Shown: piece after piece, positions 1-6,213 of the stretch
How positions within the stretch are numbered: the first letter of the stretch is position 1
Layout of the letters: the number at the start of each line of letters is the position of its first letter
DNA from: Nostoc sp. CHAB 5715
GTDB taxonomy: Bacteria; Cyanobacteriota; Cyanobacteriia; Cyanobacteriales; Nostocaceae
Reading direction: 5' to 3'
Assembly: GCF_020829685.1 (NCBI RefSeq)
Contig: NZ_JAIVFR010000123.1
Span: 1-10,716 of the forward strand
DNA length: 10,716 nt
The notes under the pieces: model-generated
The model's database searches: none
What the model was told of the DNA's origin: nothing
Seen by the model: only the letters and a program-made list of their open reading frames with translations
Program-made: the position numbers and the translations under genes

Positions 1-221
1 CCTGCACCAGCTCATCGGCGACCGCCACGACGCGCATCCTCGCCGCCATCGCGTCAAGCAGGAGCGTCCGCTGCTCGCCGAGAGACTGCACCACCGCCAG
101 CACGTCGGCCTGCACCAGCAGATCCCGCCGGGCCTCAAGGTTCGGGATCGCCGTCATCGCCCCGCCGATGCCCAGCTCCGCCGCCCAGCGGAAAACCGGC
201 ACCTTCTCCGCCGCCGCCCGA
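1..221 (-). other. GC-rich foreign fragment, possible glycosyltransferase piece (chimeric join)
   Basis: This stretch is strikingly GC-rich, unlike the AT-leaning remainder, and has no cyanobacterial repeat or HIP1 site. On the minus strand one frame (codons from about 223 down to 2) is open throughout, and nearly all third positions are G or C, which is the pattern of real coding DNA from a high-GC bacterium. The translation includes DLLVQADVLAVVQ, SLGEQRTLLLDAMAAR and VVAVADELVQ. This loosely resembles the C-terminal donor-binding half of a GT-B (family 4-like) glycosyltransferase, where an E/D-x-x-L-L-x-A-M-A-x-G-x-P-V-V pattern is usual, but the usual Gly-x-Pro is Arg-Met-Arg here, so the family call is weak. 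The frame differs from that of the methyltransferase it abuts. The switch falls at about 219-222, beside a GATC. I infer a library or assembly chimera; recent gene transfer is possible but less likely. Confidence 0.5.
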
Positions 222-648
222 TCGCCTTTACATTCCCTTTACCCCCAAATTCTGCGACAAAACGCCCTCCGGGTTTTAGGGATTTATGTATGGAGGCGAT
301 CGCGCTATCTGCTTGTTTCACCCAATGTAATACAGCGTTGGAAAACACAGCATCCAATGGCTTATCTACTTGAAAGTTCCTAGCATCAGCAACATCAAAG
401 CGGATATGGGGATAGTTTTGTCTGGCCTTTTCTATCATCGCGGGTGCATGATCAACTCCCATTACTTCAGCACCAGCTTGGGCAATTTTTTCTGTGAGTT
501 GTCCAGTACCACAACCGAGATCCAAAATGGATTCTCCTGGTTGAGGGTTGAGTAATTGTAATAAGTCTTCGCCATACTGCCATACGAAAGCGTGTTTATC
601 TTCATAAAGGGAAGTGTCCCAATTATTGCTTGTCGAAATATTATTCAT
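154..648 (-). CDS. Class I SAM-dependent methyltransferase, 3' end lost
   Basis: The N-terminal ~143 residues are a typical Rossmann-fold methyltransferase, closest in style to trans-aconitate 2-methyltransferase-like proteins. Motif I is ILDLGCGTG (residues 41-49), the acidic residue after strand beta-2 is in GVDHAPAM (64-71), motif II is DVADARNF (85-92), and FSNAVLHWV (102-110) and LKPGGRFVAEFGG (124-136) follow in the expected order. Family members are usually about 250 residues, so roughly 100 C-terminal residues are missing. After KGNVKAI (native codons end near 220) the frame runs into GC-rich foreign sequence and reads an Arg-rich nonsense tail to a chance stop at 154. The start ATG at 648 has no clear Shine-Dalgarno. 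The substrate cannot be told from the sequence. It lies 71 bp downstream of the Uma2 gene in the same orientation. Confidence 0.85.
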   Translation of the reverse strand: MNNISTSNNWDTSLYEDKHAFVWQYGEDLLQLLNPQPGESILDLGCGTGQLTEKIAQAGAEVMGVDHAPAMIEKARQNYPHIRFDVADARNFQVDKPLDAVFSNAVLHWVKQADSAIASIHKSLKPGGRFVAEFGGKGNVKAIGRRRRRCRFSAGRRSWASAGR

Positions 649-701
649 AAATAACTATGGTGGTTTTTAATTCAATGTAATAAAACCTTCTTCTTGTGGT
701 G

Positions 702-740
702 GTTAGATTCCTGAGTTCTTTAAGAAGCCGGGAATCTAAC
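702..740. repeat. Palindromic repeat overlapping the Uma2 stop codon
   Basis: GTTAGATTCC at 702-711 and GGAATCTAAC at 731-740 form a perfect 10-bp inverted repeat. The 19-nt loop contains a second small palindrome (TTCTTTAAGAA, 716-726). The core TTCTTTAAGAAG flanked by a GGGAATCT-type arm resembles a palindromic intergenic repeat that I recall as common in Nostoc genomes; this is from memory and not searched. The stop codon of the neighbouring Uma2 gene (720-722) lies in the loop. As RNA it could also act as a weak terminator between the Uma2 and methyltransferase genes, but no good U-tract follows. Confidence 0.7.
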
Positions 741-1448
741 AAAGGATATAGCAGTTCTCGTTTGGATGCAACACACTGAAGCTAGCCCTTTCTGCAATAC
801 TGCCAACACCTGTTGCATATTTCCCGCAACTAATGCTGATACATCAAGCCACAATCCCGGAAACACTTGACTTTGAATTATCCCTGACGCATTTGGTATC
901 AGTGCTACGTATTCACCATTTTGCAAACTGAACCAACTAACAGTCCGCTCAAAAACCTGCCAAACAATATATTCCTGAATTCCATTGCGGCGATAGGCAC
1001 GTTTTTTATCATACAAATCTTTGCTAGCACTACTGGCGGCAACTTCTGCGACTAATTCTGGCGCACCTTCTACGTATCCATCAGTACTCAGATGAGATGA
1101 TCCGCCACACGCTGCATCAATTAACAAAATGGCATCAGGTTGGGGTTCATTATCTAAATCTAGCCGCACAGTTGGATTATCGCCCAATCTGACACCAGGT
1201 GTGGCTACTTTATAATTTCCCAGCCAAATCATTAAATTACCATGCGGTTCGGCGTGTGGTTCAAAACGCAAAGGTGATGCCACGTAAACGACTCCTTCAA
1301 TCAATTCAGCTTTCTTGAGGTTGGGCATGGCATTGTAGCGACGCTCAAACTCTGGACGGGTGAGGCGATCGCCACTCTCAAGAGGCGGAATGTAGGAGGG
1401 AGAATCGGTTGGAGTCGGCTGTTGTGGAGAGGCGTTGACCACGATCAC
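720..1448 (-). CDS. Uma2-family (DUF820) PD-(D/E)XK endonuclease-like protein
   Basis: The protein has 242 residues and belongs to the Uma2 family, very abundant in filamentous cyanobacteria, often linked with mobile DNA and of unproven function. The restriction-endonuclease-like core is visible: an N-terminal acidic residue in KKAELIEGVVY (E51), the PD motif in EPQPDAILLI (D105), ELVAEVAASSAS (E135) and the lysine region DLYDKKRAYRRNGIQEYIVW (145-164). The catalytic set therefore looks intact. The expected C-terminal pattern after VLAVLQKGLAS (often followed by a PEH/QEH-type end) is absent. Instead an unrelated tail with two adjacent cysteines (VCCIQTRTAISFVRFPAS) runs into the palindromic repeat, which supplies the stop. 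The start is a GTG at 1446-1448 giving MIVVNAS; another GTG lies two codons in, and no clear Shine-Dalgarno supports either. Confidence 0.85.
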   Translation of the reverse strand: MIVVNASPQQPTPTDSPSYIPPLESGDRLTRPEFERRYNAMPNLKKAELIEGVVYVASPLRFEPHAEPHGNLMIWLGNYKVATPGVRLGDNPTVRLDLDNEPQPDAILLIDAACGGSSHLSTDGYVEGAPELVAEVAASSASKDLYDKKRAYRRNGIQEYIVWQVFERTVSWFSLQNGEYVALIPNASGIIQSQVFPGLWLDVSALVAGNMQQVLAVLQKGLASVCCIQTRTAISFVRFPAS

Positions 1449-1542
1449 AGGCAGTAGAGGTGGTTAAATTGATTGTATCGTAGTGCATTAAACGAAACAG
1501 AGGTAGCAGTAAGCTGTTACGCATTTAATTTGTACATTTACC

Positions 1543-1582
1543 TGATGACTGATGATTGATGACTGTTAACCGTCAACAGTTA
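1543..1582. repeat. Heptanucleotide (STRR-type) tract
   Basis: TGATGAC, TGATGAT, TGATGAC and TGTTAAC follow each other with an exact 7-base period from 1543 to 1570. CGTCAACAGTTAA follows, and its CAACAGT unit is a heptamer I recall from heterocystous cyanobacterial STRR families. ACTGTT and AACAGT also form a short inverted repeat around 1562-1580. No gene lies here. Confidence 0.6.
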
Positions 1583-1740
1583 ATATCATGTCCGATAAAT
1601 TACTTGTGATAAGTCAAAAGCGAGTGGAACGAAGTGAAACGAAGCAATCACAACGTCTGGAGCGATTGCTTCACTCCGTACCCTTCGGGAACGCTAAGAG
1701 CGAACGCAATTGACTTGTGTTTAACCAGACGTGATATAAC
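1579..1740. repeat. Imperfect inverted-repeat element (MITE-like), ~160 bp
   Basis: The left end reads GTTAATATCATGTC and the reverse complement of the right end reads GTTATATCACGTC, so the ends are imperfect inverted repeats. Similarity continues inward through AAGTCAA...GCG (left) and CAAGTCAATTGCG (right, reverse complement). Inside, GAAGCAATC and GATTGCTTC form a perfect 9-bp stem around a 14-nt loop that contains ACGTCTGG; this loop sequence is also complementary to CCAGACGT in the right arm, so two mutually exclusive foldings are possible. There is no coding capacity. It resembles the small non-autonomous palindromic elements scattered in Nostoc genomes. I see no clear target-site duplication. 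Confidence 0.55.
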
Positions 1741-1841
1741 GACCCAATAGAGTGTTTATATACTTTAGACGCGCATCAGCTTACTACGTTTCTACATTGT
1801 TTTTTGGTGCTACGTCTCTGTAAACATCGCTCAAATTTAAA

Positions 1842-2084
1842 CATTAGTTGTCAAAGTTTGAACGTTTGCAGCTCATGTTCTTCCATATATAAGAAACGCT
1901 TAAGCATTTGCTGCAAATGTATAATTAGTTGTTGCAAATGCTTAATACTTTGCAACAAACACTCTTCCATGTATAAGAAAGGCTTAAGCATTTGCAGCAA
2001 ATGTATAATTAGTTGTTGCAAATGCTTAATACTTTGCAACAAACACTCTTCCATGTATAAGAAACGTTTAAGCATTTGCTGCAA
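1842..2084. repeat. 84-bp tandem repeat with nested palindromes
   Basis: Two full copies (1881-1964 and 1965-2048) differ at only three positions. A 36-base partial third copy follows (2049-2084), and a degenerate copy precedes them (about 1842-1880). Each unit contains TTAAGCATTTGC and GCAAATGCTTAA, a perfect 12-bp inverted repeat (1900-1911 with 1934-1945, and again 84 bases on), and also GTTGCAAA with TTTGCAAC, a perfect 8-bp one. Because 84 is a multiple of three, several frames stay open on both strands. On the plus strand this gives a Cys-rich string (1804-2154) and on the minus strand a helical-looking repeat (1851-2084). I treat it as a repeat first and possible coding DNA second. Confidence 0.85.
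1851..2084 (-). CDS. Doubtful small ORF with 28-residue heptad repeats
   Basis: The minus strand of the 84-bp repeat encodes 77 residues in which a 28-residue unit recurs: EECLLQS, IKHLQQL, IIHLQQM, LKRFLYM. Written as four heptads, position a is E/I/I/L and position d is L/L/L/F, which would suit an amphipathic or coiled-coil helix. The three base differences between copies give two replacements in the overlapping copies (Q/L and R/P). Only a TTG start (2082-2084) or internal ATGs are available, no Shine-Dalgarno is evident, and the opposite strand is open too. The pattern may simply be a by-product of a low-complexity repeat. I do not recognise any family. Confidence 0.15.
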   Translation of the reverse strand: MQQMLKRFLYMEECLLQSIKHLQQLIIHLLQMLKPFLYMEECLLQSIKHLQQLIIHLQQMLKRFLYMEEHELQTFKL

Positions 2085-2271
2085 TCATTGTAATGAACTT
2101 ATAAATCTATTTATCAAGAAAGACTCCAGCACTGAGGGCAGAAGGCACTTATAGATTTATTCATACTTCTTTCCTCCAGCAACAACTGCCCGACGATCGC
2201 GGACTCGCTAACGCTGCGCTATCTGCCTCCTGCCTTCTTTGTAAGTTATATCAAACTCTTTTTAGGAGATA

Positions 2272-2586
2272 TTACAGCTATTTTCAGGTAAATAGACCAC
2301 GCGGTAGGGGTTTAGCATTGTTCATTAGTGTCAACTTAACGTAAAAGCCATGTCCCGCAAGGAACTGAAGTTCCTTGGCTAATAGCTTAAGTCATCTTTT
2401 GATGACTAAATAATCCGAAAAATTTTTAGTCTACTTTAGTAGACTTTAGCTAGGAGCCGCTGAAATTCATTTCTGGGCGGGCGTGTCAGCCAACAGATAA
2501 GCGATTTTTAGCTTAAGTTGACACCAATGAGCATTGCGCTTTACCCCTACGATAGATGTGGTTCAAATACATGAAAACTGCTGTAA
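2272..2586. mobile_element. Nested hairpin element with ~75-nt imperfect terminal inverted repeats
   Basis: The left arm (about 2272-2346) and right arm (about 2507-2586) are long imperfect inverted repeats. TTACAGC...TTTTCA, then GTAGGGGT, then GTGTCAACTTAA appear in this order on the left and, reverse-complemented, on the right. GTGTCAACTTAA is perfect (2328-2339 with 2513-2524), and GTAGGGG pairs at 2304-2310 with 2544-2550. The ~160-bp interior is a series of small hairpins: AAGGAACT/AGTTCCTT near 2359, AGTCATC/GATGACT near 2393, AGTCTACT/AGTAGACT near 2429, and CCGC..GAAAT/ATTTC..GCGG near 2457. It has no transposase frame. The interior recalls the ends of IS200/IS605-type elements or their non-autonomous derivatives; that link is from memory. 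It sits 90 bp upstream of the sucrose-phosphate phosphatase gene. Confidence 0.6.
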
Positions 2587-2676
2587 GTCGCATATTGCGT
2601 ACATCTATGTTTTCTTTAGATAAGTGCAAAAAGGACATAAACTTTTTGATGGTAAAGCGAAGCACAAGAGGTAGTT

Positions 2677-3435
2677 ATGGCTAAATTTCTGTTTGTAACC
2701 GACTTAGATGACACGCTTGTATATCGCACAGTGGGAGATGACAGTGCTTTAGCAGAACTAAATCAACTGCTAAGTCAACATCGCCAAGAATACGGTACAA
2801 AAATTGTCTATTCTACTGGGCGATCGCCTGTACTTTATCAAGAACTCCAAGCTCAAAAAAATCTTTTGCAACCCGATGCCCTCGTCCTGGCTGTGGGTAC
2901 AGAAATTTACCTCAATGGTACTGATACTCCAGACTCACATTGGTCAGAAATCCTCTCTCCAGGATGGGAACGGGAAACTGTATTATCTATTACCCAGAAA
3001 TACCGTAAGTTAGTTCGGCAACCAGATTCAGAACAGCGTCCCTTCAAAGTGAGCTTTTTCCTAGAACAAGAAGCATCTGCGAATGTTCTACCACAACTTG
3101 AAGCAGAGTTGCAGAAAAATAAATTAAATGTAAAGTTAATTTACAGTAGCGGTATTGACCTTGACATTGTACCCCATAGCAGCGATAAAGGTCAGGCAAT
3201 GCAGTTTTTGCGCCAAAAGTGGAAATTTGCAGCAGAACAAACAGTTGTCTGTGGTGATTCAGGTAATGATATTGCTTTATTTTCTGTAGGCAACGAACGG
3301 GGAATCATTGTAGGGAATGCCCGAAAAGAGTTACTCCAGTGGCACAATGAGCATCCTGCTGAACACCGCTACCTGGCTTCATGTTTTTGTGCAGGTGGAA
3401 TTATTGAAGGATTAAAATATTTTGGTTTCTTGTAA
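2677..3435 (+). CDS. spp: Sucrose-phosphate phosphatase (HAD superfamily, type IIB)
   Basis: The enzyme removes phosphate from sucrose 6F-phosphate, the last step of sucrose synthesis, in the cytoplasm; in filamentous cyanobacteria sucrose serves in osmoprotection and as carbon sent to heterocysts. At 252 residues it is close to the size of stand-alone cyanobacterial SPPs (about 245-250). HAD motif I is DLDDTL (9-14, nucleophile D9 and acid D11), motif II is STGRS (46-50), motif III is the lysine in DKGQAM (K171), and motif IV is GDSGND (193-198). The S-F-F region FKVSFF (123-128) and [13 protein letters not shown] (203-215) also fit. AGAGGTAG lies 4-12 bases before the ATG as a ribosome binding site. 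Its stop TAA overlaps the ruvA ATG by one base (TAATG). A related mannosyl- or glucosyl-phosphate phosphatase is the alternative but is less likely. Confidence 0.88.
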   Translation: MAKFLFVTDLDDTLVYRTVGDDSALAELNQLLSQHRQEYGTKIVYSTGRSPVLYQELQAQKNLLQPDALVLAVGTEIYLNGTDTPDSHWSEILSPGWERETVLSITQKYRKLVRQPDSEQRPFKVSFFLEQEASANVLPQLEAELQKNKLNVKLIYSSGIDLDIVPHSSDKGQAMQFLRQKWKFAAEQTVVCGDSGNDIALFSVGNERGIIVGNARKELLQWHNEHPAEHRYLASCFCAGGIIEGLKYFGFL

Positions 3436-4067
3436 TGATTAGTTATCTAAAAGGTATAGTCGCTGGTATCCAAACAATTGGCGCTAATCGCGTGATTCTG
3501 ACTCTAGAAGTCAATGGCTTGGGGTATGATTTGCAAGTTCCTCAACGGTTAGCAAACCAGTTACCAGAGTCGGGAGGAGTAACGCAAATTTTTACCCATT
3601 TCCAAATTCGTGAAGAAGTGCCGTTACTTTATGGCTTTGCTTCGCCAGCCGAACGCGATTTATTTCGCCACTTGCTGACTGTTACCGGTATTGGTGCAGC
3701 CTTAGCGATCGCCCTCTTAGACACTCTGGAACTACCAGATTTAGTCCAAGCAATTATCGCTGGCAATACACAAATATTAATTCAGGCTCCCGGTGTCGGT
3801 AAAAAAATCGCCGAACGCATCTGTTTGGAACTAAAAAGCAAATTAGTCGAGTGGCGCAAATCAGCCGGGTTCTTCGTCGCCACAGGTGGCCCAGCACCGG
3901 GAATTCTCGAAGAGGTGCAAATGACCCTCTTCGCCTTGGGATATACTGCCCATGAAGTCAGTCACGCCCTCCATGTGGTAAGTGAAGACATCGGACTACC
4001 CAAAGATGCCTACGTTGAAGATTGGATTAAACAAGCGATCGCTCATCTCAGCAGCGAACAAGTTTAA
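3435..4067 (+). CDS. ruvA: Holliday junction branch migration protein RuvA
   Basis: RuvA tetramers bind the four-way junction and load the RuvB helicase motors for branch migration in recombinational repair. The 210-residue product shows the three expected domains. The OB-fold domain I spans 1-65, with the characteristic start [11 protein letters not shown] and VNGLGYDL at 26-33. Domain II has two helix-hairpin-helix motifs, [13 protein letters not shown] (83-95) and [12 protein letters not shown] (118-129), followed by CLELKSKL. The C-terminal domain III, which contacts RuvB, includes [22 protein letters not shown] (157-179). The acidic pin region in domain I is represented by REEVP (59-63). 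The start codon overlaps the stop of the upstream phosphatase, suggesting translational coupling; the functional link between the two genes is not obvious. Confidence 0.95.
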   Translation: MISYLKGIVAGIQTIGANRVILTLEVNGLGYDLQVPQRLANQLPESGGVTQIFTHFQIREEVPLLYGFASPAERDLFRHLLTVTGIGAALAIALLDTLELPDLVQAIIAGNTQILIQAPGVGKKIAERICLELKSKLVEWRKSAGFFVATGGPAPGILEEVQMTLFALGYTAHEVSHALHVVSEDIGLPKDAYVEDWIKQAIAHLSSEQV

Positions 4068-4070
4068 TTG

Positions 4071-4145
4071 TCATTAGTCATTAGTCATTAGTCATTAGTC
4101 ATTTGTCATTAGTCATTTGTCATTAGTCATTTGTCATTAGTCATT
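4071..4145. repeat. Heptanucleotide array TCATTAG/TCATTTG
   Basis: Ten full heptamers run from 4071 to 4140 with a partial eleventh. The first four are TCATTAG, after which TCATTTG and TCATTAG alternate, giving a 14-base higher-order period. It begins four bases after the ruvA stop codon. This is the STRR type of repeat known from heterocystous cyanobacteria and is likely to vary in copy number between strains. Confidence 0.9.
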
Positions 4146-4151
4146 CTCTCC

Positions 4152-4198
4152 CTCATCCCCCTCATCCCCCTCATCCCCCTCATCCCCCTCATCCCCCC
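4152..4198. repeat. Nonanucleotide array CTCATCCCC running into the bioF start codon
   Basis: Five tandem copies of CTCATCCCC start at 4152, 4161, 4170, 4179 and 4188, ending in CC immediately before the ATG at 4199. The 47 bases before bioF are therefore pyrimidine-rich and contain no purine-rich Shine-Dalgarno sequence. Confidence 0.9.
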
Positions 4199-5377
4199 AT
4201 GCCCACCAACCCTTATGCCTGGCTAGAACAGTCTTTAGCAACAATTCATCGGGCTGACTGGTATCGTTCAGTACAAACAATCCACGGTCGCCCGGGTGCA
4301 ATGGTGGTTTTAGCTGGGCAAGAGGTAATTAATTTTGCCAGCAATGACTATTTAGGATTGACTGGGGATGAGCGGTTAATGGCAGCCGCAACAACTGCGA
4401 TCGCAGAATTTGGAACTGGTAGCACTGGTTCTAGATTACTCAGTGGGCATCGAGAATTACACAGAGAATTAGAAAAGGCGATCGCATCTATTAAACAAAC
4501 AGAAGATGCTTTGGTATTTAGTTCCGGGTATCTAGCTAATTTGGGTGTAATTACCGCCCTTGTTGGCAAGCGTGATTTAATTTTATCTGACCAGTACAAT
4601 CATTCCAGTCTGAAAAATGGAGCGATTCTCAGTGGTGCAGTATTTGTGGAATACTCGCACTGTGATATCGCAGTATTAAAAACTCAGTTGAGTCAACAGC
4701 GACAAAACTACCGACGCTGTTTGATTCTTACTGATAGCGTCTTCAGCATGGATGGCGATTTATGTCCGTTGCCAGCACTGTTAGAACTCGCTGATGAATT
4801 TAATTGTATGCTGCTAGTTGATGAAGCTCATGCTACTGGGGTACTAGGAAAAACTGGCGCTGGGTGTGTGGAACATTTTGGATGTACGGGAAACCCGTTA
4901 ATTCAAGTTGGGACTTTGAGTAAAGCTTTGGGTAGTTTAGGTGGGTATGTAGCAGGAAGTAGCGCCCTAATTGACTTTTTGCAAAACCGCGCACCCACTT
5001 GGATTTACACAACTGGGCTTTCACCTGCTGATACAGCTGCGGCTTTAGCAGCAATCAAGATAGTCCAACAAGAACCGCAACGCCGTACCCAATTGTGGCA
5101 AAATGTACATTACTTGAAAAATTTGCTGCAACAACAATTACCTAATTTAAAATTATTACCTTCGGAATCACCTATATTATGTTTTCAATTGCCCAGTGCA
5201 ACAGATGCCCTAAAAGCTGGAAAACAGTTAAAAGATGCTGGCATTTTTGCCCCAGCAATTCGTCCTCCCACAGTACCCACAAGTCGGATCAGAATATCTT
5301 TAATGGCAACTCATCAAGCAGCACATATTGAAAAATTGGTAGCAGTCCTGAAGGATGCCAAGATAATTCATAATTAA
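4199..5377 (+). CDS. bioF: 8-amino-7-oxononanoate synthase (biotin synthesis)
   Basis: This PLP enzyme condenses L-alanine with pimeloyl-ACP/CoA to 8-amino-7-oxononanoate, the first step of biotin ring assembly. The 392-residue length fits the alpha-oxoamine synthase family. Visible signatures are [10 protein letters not shown] (45-54), [18 protein letters not shown] (71-88), [10 protein letters not shown] (178-187), [10 protein letters not shown] (208-217, with the PLP-contacting Asp and His), and the Schiff-base lysine K242 in [19 protein letters not shown] (355-360) follows near the end. The related KBL and ALAS have the same core, but the overall pattern favours BioF. The chosen ATG gives [11 protein letters not shown]. 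No ribosome binding site exists because a CTCATCCCC array abuts the codon; no in-frame alternative fits the family better. Expression may come by read-through from ruvA or from a leader lacking a Shine-Dalgarno. Confidence 0.93.
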   Translation: MPTNPYAWLEQSLATIHRADWYRSVQTIHGRPGAMVVLAGQEVINFASNDYLGLTGDERLMAAATTAIAEFGTGSTGSRLLSGHRELHRELEKAIASIKQTEDALVFSSGYLANLGVITALVGKRDLILSDQYNHSSLKNGAILSGAVFVEYSHCDIAVLKTQLSQQRQNYRRCLILTDSVFSMDGDLCPLPALLELADEFNCMLLVDEAHATGVLGKTGAGCVEHFGCTGNPLIQVGTLSKALGSLGGYVAGSSALIDFLQNRAPTWIYTTGLSPADTAAALAAIKIVQQEPQRRTQLWQNVHYLKNLLQQQLPNLKLLPSESPILCFQLPSATDALKAGKQLKDAGIFAPAIRPPTVPTSRIRISLMATHQAAHIEKLVAVLKDAKIIHN

Positions 5378-5526
5378 TAATTTAGTACACCGCGTAATTA
5401 ACCTCTGACAAAAGAAGTTTTCTAAATAAACAAAAATCTATCTTGAGATAAATTCCTAAAATTTGCAAACTAACTTAGGGTGTATAAAGCCTTTGCAATA
5501 AGTATTGGTTATTTCAAAAGATTTTC

Positions 5527-6213
5527 ATGCCCTATATTCGTTATTCCCAGTTACTGCGTTATGGCATTGTTGTATTAATTGTCGCACTTGCATTAGTGCT
5601 GATGTTGATGCTAGACCCTTGGTTAAGCATGAGTGGAACTCCTTTCTTGCTGTTTTTTAGCGCTGTAATGGTGAGTGCTTGGTATGGTGGTTTGAAGTCA
5701 GGGCTGTTAGCAACCGGCTTGTCTGCGTTACTAAGCGGCTACTTCTTTCTCCCCCCAGCTTATGATCTGAGTTTTTACTTATCCAATTTTTTGCGAATTG
5801 GGTTGTTTGCATTACAAGGATTGCTATTTAGTATCTTATGTGAGGCATTAAGGACTGCTAAAAGCCGGGCTGATGAAAATCTCCAAAAGTTGAGAGTTAA
5901 TGAGGAGCGATTTAGATTAGCCTTAAGTAGTTCAGATATCGTGGTCTTTCAGTACGATCGCAATTTACAATATCAGTGGATTCATAATCCTCAAGGTATA
6001 GACACTGCTGAGGAAATGCTGGGTAAATCTGATGATGAAAAACTCCACCCACAAGGGGATGGAGTTTTTGGGCATGGGGAATCGGGCATGGGGCATGGGG
6101 AAGAAGTTACCAATGCCCAATGCCCAATGCCCAAAGCGGCGGGGCGGCTATCCCTCTCCACCCACAAGGGGATGGAGTTTCCCGCCGCTTTCGATGAAAG
6201 GACTTTGGCTTGA
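5527..6213 (+). CDS. Truncated membrane sensor histidine kinase (DUF4118 + partial PAS)
   Basis: The first ~172 residues are the input part of a sensor kinase. Four transmembrane helices at about 10-30, 38-52, 56-75 and 86-106 include GGLKSGLLATGLSALLSGYF (54-73) followed by FLPP, the hallmark of the KdpD-like DUF4118 domain. A linker helix (about 107-125) leads to the start of a PAS domain (ERFRLALSSSDIVVFQYD, 127-144). At residue ~172, in the sequence GKSDDEKL, the gene runs into repeats beginning at 6043. The rest (HPQGDGVFGHGES and onward, ending in TLA) is translated repeat. The PAS remainder and the HisKA and HATPase domains are absent, so it cannot be a working kinase by itself. Its stop at 6211-6213 lies 20 bases inside the following dehydrogenase gene. 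The start ATG is at 5527, with no strong Shine-Dalgarno. Confidence 0.8.
   Translation: MPYIRYSQLLRYGIVVLIVALALVLMLMLDPWLSMSGTPFLLFFSAVMVSAWYGGLKSGLLATGLSALLSGYFFLPPAYDLSFYLSNFLRIGLFALQGLLFSILCEALRTAKSRADENLQKLRVNEERFRLALSSSDIVVFQYDRNLQYQWIHNPQGIDTAEEMLGKSDDEKLHPQGDGVFGHGESGMGHGEEVTNAQCPMPKAAGRLSLSTHKGMEFPAAFDERTLA
6043..6191. repeat. Composite repeat insertion with 25-bp direct repeats and hairpins
   Basis: A 25-base sequence beginning CTCCACCCACAAGGGGAT occurs identically at 6043-6067 and 6156-6180. Each copy is itself a hairpin (CTCCACCC against GGGGATGGAG). Between them are heptamers GGGCATG/GGGAATC (6070-6097), then three copies of TGCCCAA (6114-6134), which is complementary to TTGGGCA at 6068-6074. 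AAAGCGGCGGG (6133-6143) and CCCGCCGCTTT (6181-6191) form a perfect 11-bp inverted repeat enclosing the second copy. The block ends three bases before the dehydrogenase ATG and starts where the kinase gene loses homology. Confidence 0.85.

Noticed and set aside
1842..2084. Possible CRISPR array
   Set aside because: The copies are directly adjacent 84-bp units of almost identical sequence, without unique spacers and without cas genes.
1804..2154. Plus-strand Cys-rich frame of 116 residues over the 84-bp repeat
   Set aside because: It is a translation of the repeat, starts at a TTG without a Shine-Dalgarno, and its cysteines come from the TGC/TGT-rich palindromes.
2190..2240. Sequence around ACGATCGCGG with further GC-rich words before the nested hairpin element
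   Set aside because: It resembles common Nostoc intergenic repeat debris, but no boundary or pairing arm is clear enough for a feature.
2605..2676. Sigma-70-like promoter before spp (TTGCGT, 17 bases, AGATAA)
   Set aside because: The match to TTGACA/TATAAT is too poor to assert without a mapped transcript start.
6032..6193. N-terminal extension of the alcohol dehydrogenase to 372 residues
   Set aside because: The extra 54 residues are translated repeat; the family start is at the ATG at 6194.
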